Positions 61,898 to 64,000 of a DNA stretch of 64,000 nt are shown here, piece by piece. Each line of letters begins with the position of its first letter. Positions within the stretch are counted from its first letter, which is position 1. The translations under genes were made by a program, and so were the position numbers. The DNA is taken from the NCBI GenBank assembly GCA_029060755.1, contig JAIDTI010000023.1:80765-144764 (forward strand). The letters run 5' to 3'. Under the pieces are notes generated by a model, which was not told the origin of the DNA, did not search any database, and saw only the letters and a program-made list of their open reading frames with translations. This stretch comes from Ruminococcus sp. Its GTDB lineage: Bacteria; Bacillota; Clostridia; Oscillospirales; Ruminococcaceae.

Positions 61898-62731
61898 TTA
61901 TCCCTCAATTTGTGCAGTGTCAACACCATTTTCTATACTTCCATAAACTGTTACGGAATGTCCCCAGAACATATCATCATCATAAAACCAGAACGTAAAT
62001 TCTCCGTTTTTATAAACAGAAATATCACTTAATTCTATACGCTTTGCAAATTCTTCTTCTGTAATTTCAGGCGGTTCTATTATTTCGTCGTTTTCTTCGT
62101 CATAATCATCTTCAGCCCAGTCGTTAGCAAGTTCTGTAAGTTGTTCAGCAGCGGATTTTCTGATTATATCGTCCCATGTCTGCTGATTTTGTACTAAATT
62201 AACAGCCATTGCTATTATGTCATTCCAGTCAGATTGATTATTGATGTCAACTTCAATTGATATATTCACATCATTTCCGCACCATTTTATATCATTTTCA
62301 AAATTTCCAAACTCCTTGTTAAGAATAAGCTCACCAAGAACATCATCAGATATTTTGATTTCACGCTTATACTCTGTCAGTATTTCCTCAAACGGTTCAA
62401 AAGTGATATTCTGTTCGATAACATCAGTAATATAATAAATATTGTCACTGTTTTTGTTTCTTCTTGCATATATTCTGTAAATTGACAAATTATTGAAACG
62501 TTTTGCATATTCATAAGATTTTAATTCATCATCAGTGATTACCCATGATATACGACCGTCTTTATATGTTGCACCTGATTTAACATCATAAGAAGCTAAA
62601 AGTCTTGTCGATGCAGTCCAGAAGTCCTGATTGCCTGAACGTCCTGCTCCTGTAGCATTTTCTGCTGTAAGAATAATTATCTCACGCACTTCATCATAAT
62701 AGAGAGTATCTTCCTGTTTTGGAATATTCAT
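61898..62731 (-). CDS. DUF2262-like protein
   Basis: The 277-residue soluble, acidic protein starts at 62731 behind GAGG. The second half has the pattern LGELILNKEFGNFENDIKWC early and FWFYDDDMFWGHSVTVYGSI at the end, which I know from DUF2262 proteins. The first half (residues 1-110) is a separate domain, TYKDGRISWVITDDELKSYE, perhaps DUF7021-like. Function unknown. Co-directional and tightly spaced with psd. Confidence 0.65.
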   Translation of the reverse strand: MNIPKQEDTLYYDEVREIIILTAENATGAGRSGNQDFWTASTRLLASYDVKSGATYKDGRISWVITDDELKSYEYAKRFNNLSIYRIYARRNKNSDNIYYITDVIEQNITFEPFEEILTEYKREIKISDDVLGELILNKEFGNFENDIKWCGNDVNISIEVDINNQSDWNDIIAMAVNLVQNQQTWDDIIRKSAAEQLTELANDWAEDDYDEENDEIIEPPEITEEEFAKRIELSDISVYKNGEFTFWFYDDDMFWGHSVTVYGSIENGVDTAQIEG

Positions 62732-62734
62732 GAA

Positions 62735-63961
62735 TTACCTCCTCGCATTTGCAAGCATCAGCTTTATTCTGTTTTCCTGATTAACCCTTGTTGCACCAGG
62801 GTCATAGTCTATCGCAACAATATTCGCATTCGGATTATTCTGCTTGATTACACGTGACATACCCTTTGCAACTATATGATTCGGCAGACAGCCGAAAGGT
62901 TGAGTGCAGATAATATTTTCCACTCCTGATTGTGCAAGTGATGCCATTTCAGCAGGTATAAGCCAGCCCTCACCCATAACAACACCCTGATTGATGTATT
63001 CGTCAGCAAGTGAACGGAGATGCTCAAAATCGTGCAAAGGCTCAAACTTGCCGTTTTCTTTCATAACTTTTATAAGTTCTTTTTGTTTTGAGTATATGAG
63101 TTTATAGCCGATTTTGTATATTTCCGACTGCATAGTTTTGTGGTCGTATATTTTTGCATCATTGAATGTTCCAGCGGCACAATACATGACAAATTCAAGA
63201 AGTGACGGCACAATCGGCTCACACCCCTCTGAAATCAGAAAATCCTCAAGATGATTATTTGCAAGCGGAGAGTATTTTACATATATCTCCCCTACTATGC
63301 CGACTTTTATCTTTTTTTCATCAGACAATCTGATGTTGCCGAAATCATTCAGAATATTTCTGTACAGCTTTTTTGTATGGGTATACTCATTACTTCCCGT
63401 GCGGAAAATATCGCCTAATTTCTTTTGCCATTTATCAAGTGTTTTCTGCGCATCACCCTTATTTATCTCATAAGTACGGCACTTATTATAGCATGTCATA
63501 AGCAAATCGCCATAAAGTACAGCATAAAGCAATTTAAGAAACATTGGTGCTGTCACCTTGAAAGCACTGTCTTTTTCAAGTCCGCTGAAATTAAGTGATA
63601 CAACGGGAACTTGCGGAAAATTACGCTCAACAGCTTTTCTCAACAGGAATATATAATTTGATGCACGACAGCCACCGCCAGTTTGAGTAATAAGCAGTGC
63701 GGTTTTGTCGGGGTCGTATTTTCCGCTTTTGAGAGCGTCCATGAATTGTCCTATAACAAGGAGTGCAGGATAACAGGCATCATTGTGGACGTTTTTCAGT
63801 CCCTCATCAACAACATTTCTTGACTCATTTTCAAGCAGTTCCATATTATAGCCCTTGCTTTCAAAAATAGCTATAAGTAACTTGAAATGAATCGGGAGCA
63901 TATTCGGCACAAGTATTTTATGTGTTTTTATCATATCTTCGGTAAACTTGACATAAGCCAT
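62735..63961 (-). CDS. 2-hydroxyacyl-CoA dehydratase/activase-related protein
   Basis: The 408-residue protein starts at the ATG at 63961 with AGGAGGTG upstream. TQTGGGCRASNYIFLLRKA and GEGWLIPAEMASLAQSGVEN, then TQPFGCLPNHIVAKGM, carry Cys residues suited to an iron-sulfur cluster, as in the BcrC/BadD/HgdB superfamily and the C-terminal part of large activase-type proteins. The next gene upstream, of which only seven codons are in the window, probably encodes the partner. The substrate is unknown; such conserved Clostridia pairs need not act on hydroxyglutaryl-CoA. Confidence 0.78.
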   Translation of the reverse strand: MAYVKFTEDMIKTHKILVPNMLPIHFKLLIAIFESKGYNMELLENESRNVVDEGLKNVHNDACYPALLVIGQFMDALKSGKYDPDKTALLITQTGGGCRASNYIFLLRKAVERNFPQVPVVSLNFSGLEKDSAFKVTAPMFLKLLYAVLYGDLLMTCYNKCRTYEINKGDAQKTLDKWQKKLGDIFRTGSNEYTHTKKLYRNILNDFGNIRLSDEKKIKVGIVGEIYVKYSPLANNHLEDFLISEGCEPIVPSLLEFVMYCAAGTFNDAKIYDHKTMQSEIYKIGYKLIYSKQKELIKVMKENGKFEPLHDFEHLRSLADEYINQGVVMGEGWLIPAEMASLAQSGVENIICTQPFGCLPNHIVAKGMSRVIKQNNPNANIVAIDYDPGATRVNQENRIKLMLANARR

Positions 63962-63976
63962 TTTACAACACCTCCT

Positions 63977-64000
63977 TTATTTCTGTTCCATAGCGGCAAC
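63977..64000 (-). CDS. C-terminal end of an upstream gene (partial)
   Basis: Seven codons (VAAMEQK) and a stop are read in frame from the window edge, 15 bases before the next ATG. Probably the activase-like partner, but this cannot be shown from so few codons. Confidence 0.3.
   Translation of the reverse strand, partial: VAAMEQK

Noticed and set aside
1-64000. tRNA or rRNA genes
   Set aside because: I found no cloverleaf with a TTC loop and acceptor stem, nor rRNA sequence. A tRNAscan-SE run would settle this.

Overview
The window looks like a chromosomal segment of a low-to-moderate-GC Clostridia species close to cellulosome-producing Ruminococcus. The evidence is a secreted GH74 xyloglucanase with a type I dockerin, a second dockerin protein that joins BspA-type leucine-rich repeats to a transglutaminase-like domain, several other BspA-type proteins, strong AGGAGG ribosome sites, frequent TTG/GTG starts, and sugar ABC transporters without an ATPase of their own. 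This assignment is an inference from gene content; no 16S gene is present.

Layout. 1-3.7 kb: two secreted proteins on the minus strand (BspA-like repeats; GH74-dockerin). 3.7-8.4 kb: a housekeeping operon (sigma-region-4-like protein, Orn/Lys/Arg decarboxylase, holB, yaaT/ricT, queH, ybaK). 8.4-12.2 kb: hsp20 with a CIRCE operator, then nadB, an internally duplicated unknown gene, and nadC. 12.2-26.2 kb: a long sugar-transport cluster (giant solute-binding protein, two permeases, NHL/TPR protein, Yip1 protein, DUF5696 protein, two more permeases). It has been invaded twice: at 16.67-19.61 kb by an island with three copies of an iteron-bearing repeat, an Rpn nuclease and a phage-type helicase, and at 21.6-22.2 kb by a BrnT/BrnA toxin-antitoxin pair. 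26.2-33.4 kb: a cytidylate-kinase-like gene, an array of parS-like palindromes, GTP-dependent PEP carboxykinase, an ExbB/ExbD-like trio, a LysR regulator and a NUDIX hydrolase. 33.4-38.8 kb: a minus-strand run birA, flippase, deoD, small protein, YitT, AEC transporter. 38.8-45.6 kb: an FNT-type channel, a possible small RNA, a zinc-ribbon protein, a T-box leader governing an unknown gene plus thrS, and a dockerin-transglutaminase protein. 45.6-50.7 kb: glycogen/maltodextrin breakdown (GH13 enzyme, glgP). 50.9-57.5 kb: an S26-like membrane protein, two cyclophilins, murA, and an ECF sigma factor with a membrane partner. 57.5-61.0 kb: a decaying area with a BspA-type gene, a pseudogene, and a gene split by a tnpB-only IS605-type element. 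61.0-64.0 kb: psd, a DUF2262 protein and a 2-hydroxyacyl-CoA-dehydratase-family protein.

The most notable parts are the island in the transporter cluster and the parS array. In the island, the Rpn nuclease gene contains an internal ribosome site and ATG that would give a 54-residue C-terminal protein, and a near-copy of that small protein stands alone just downstream. The three ~110-120 bp repeats carry GTACGCC-type motifs at the same spacing in every copy and lie next to a P4-alpha-like helicase gene, which suggests a small replicating or mobile element. At 27.2-27.4 kb three ~101 bp units each carry two parS-like palindromes, two of them perfect. The IS605 junction is readable enough to rebuild the interrupted reading frame and to propose a target-adjacent motif and guide. 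Promoters were called by eye (TTGACA/TATAAT with a spacing of 16-17) and terminators as stem plus T-run; none was computed.
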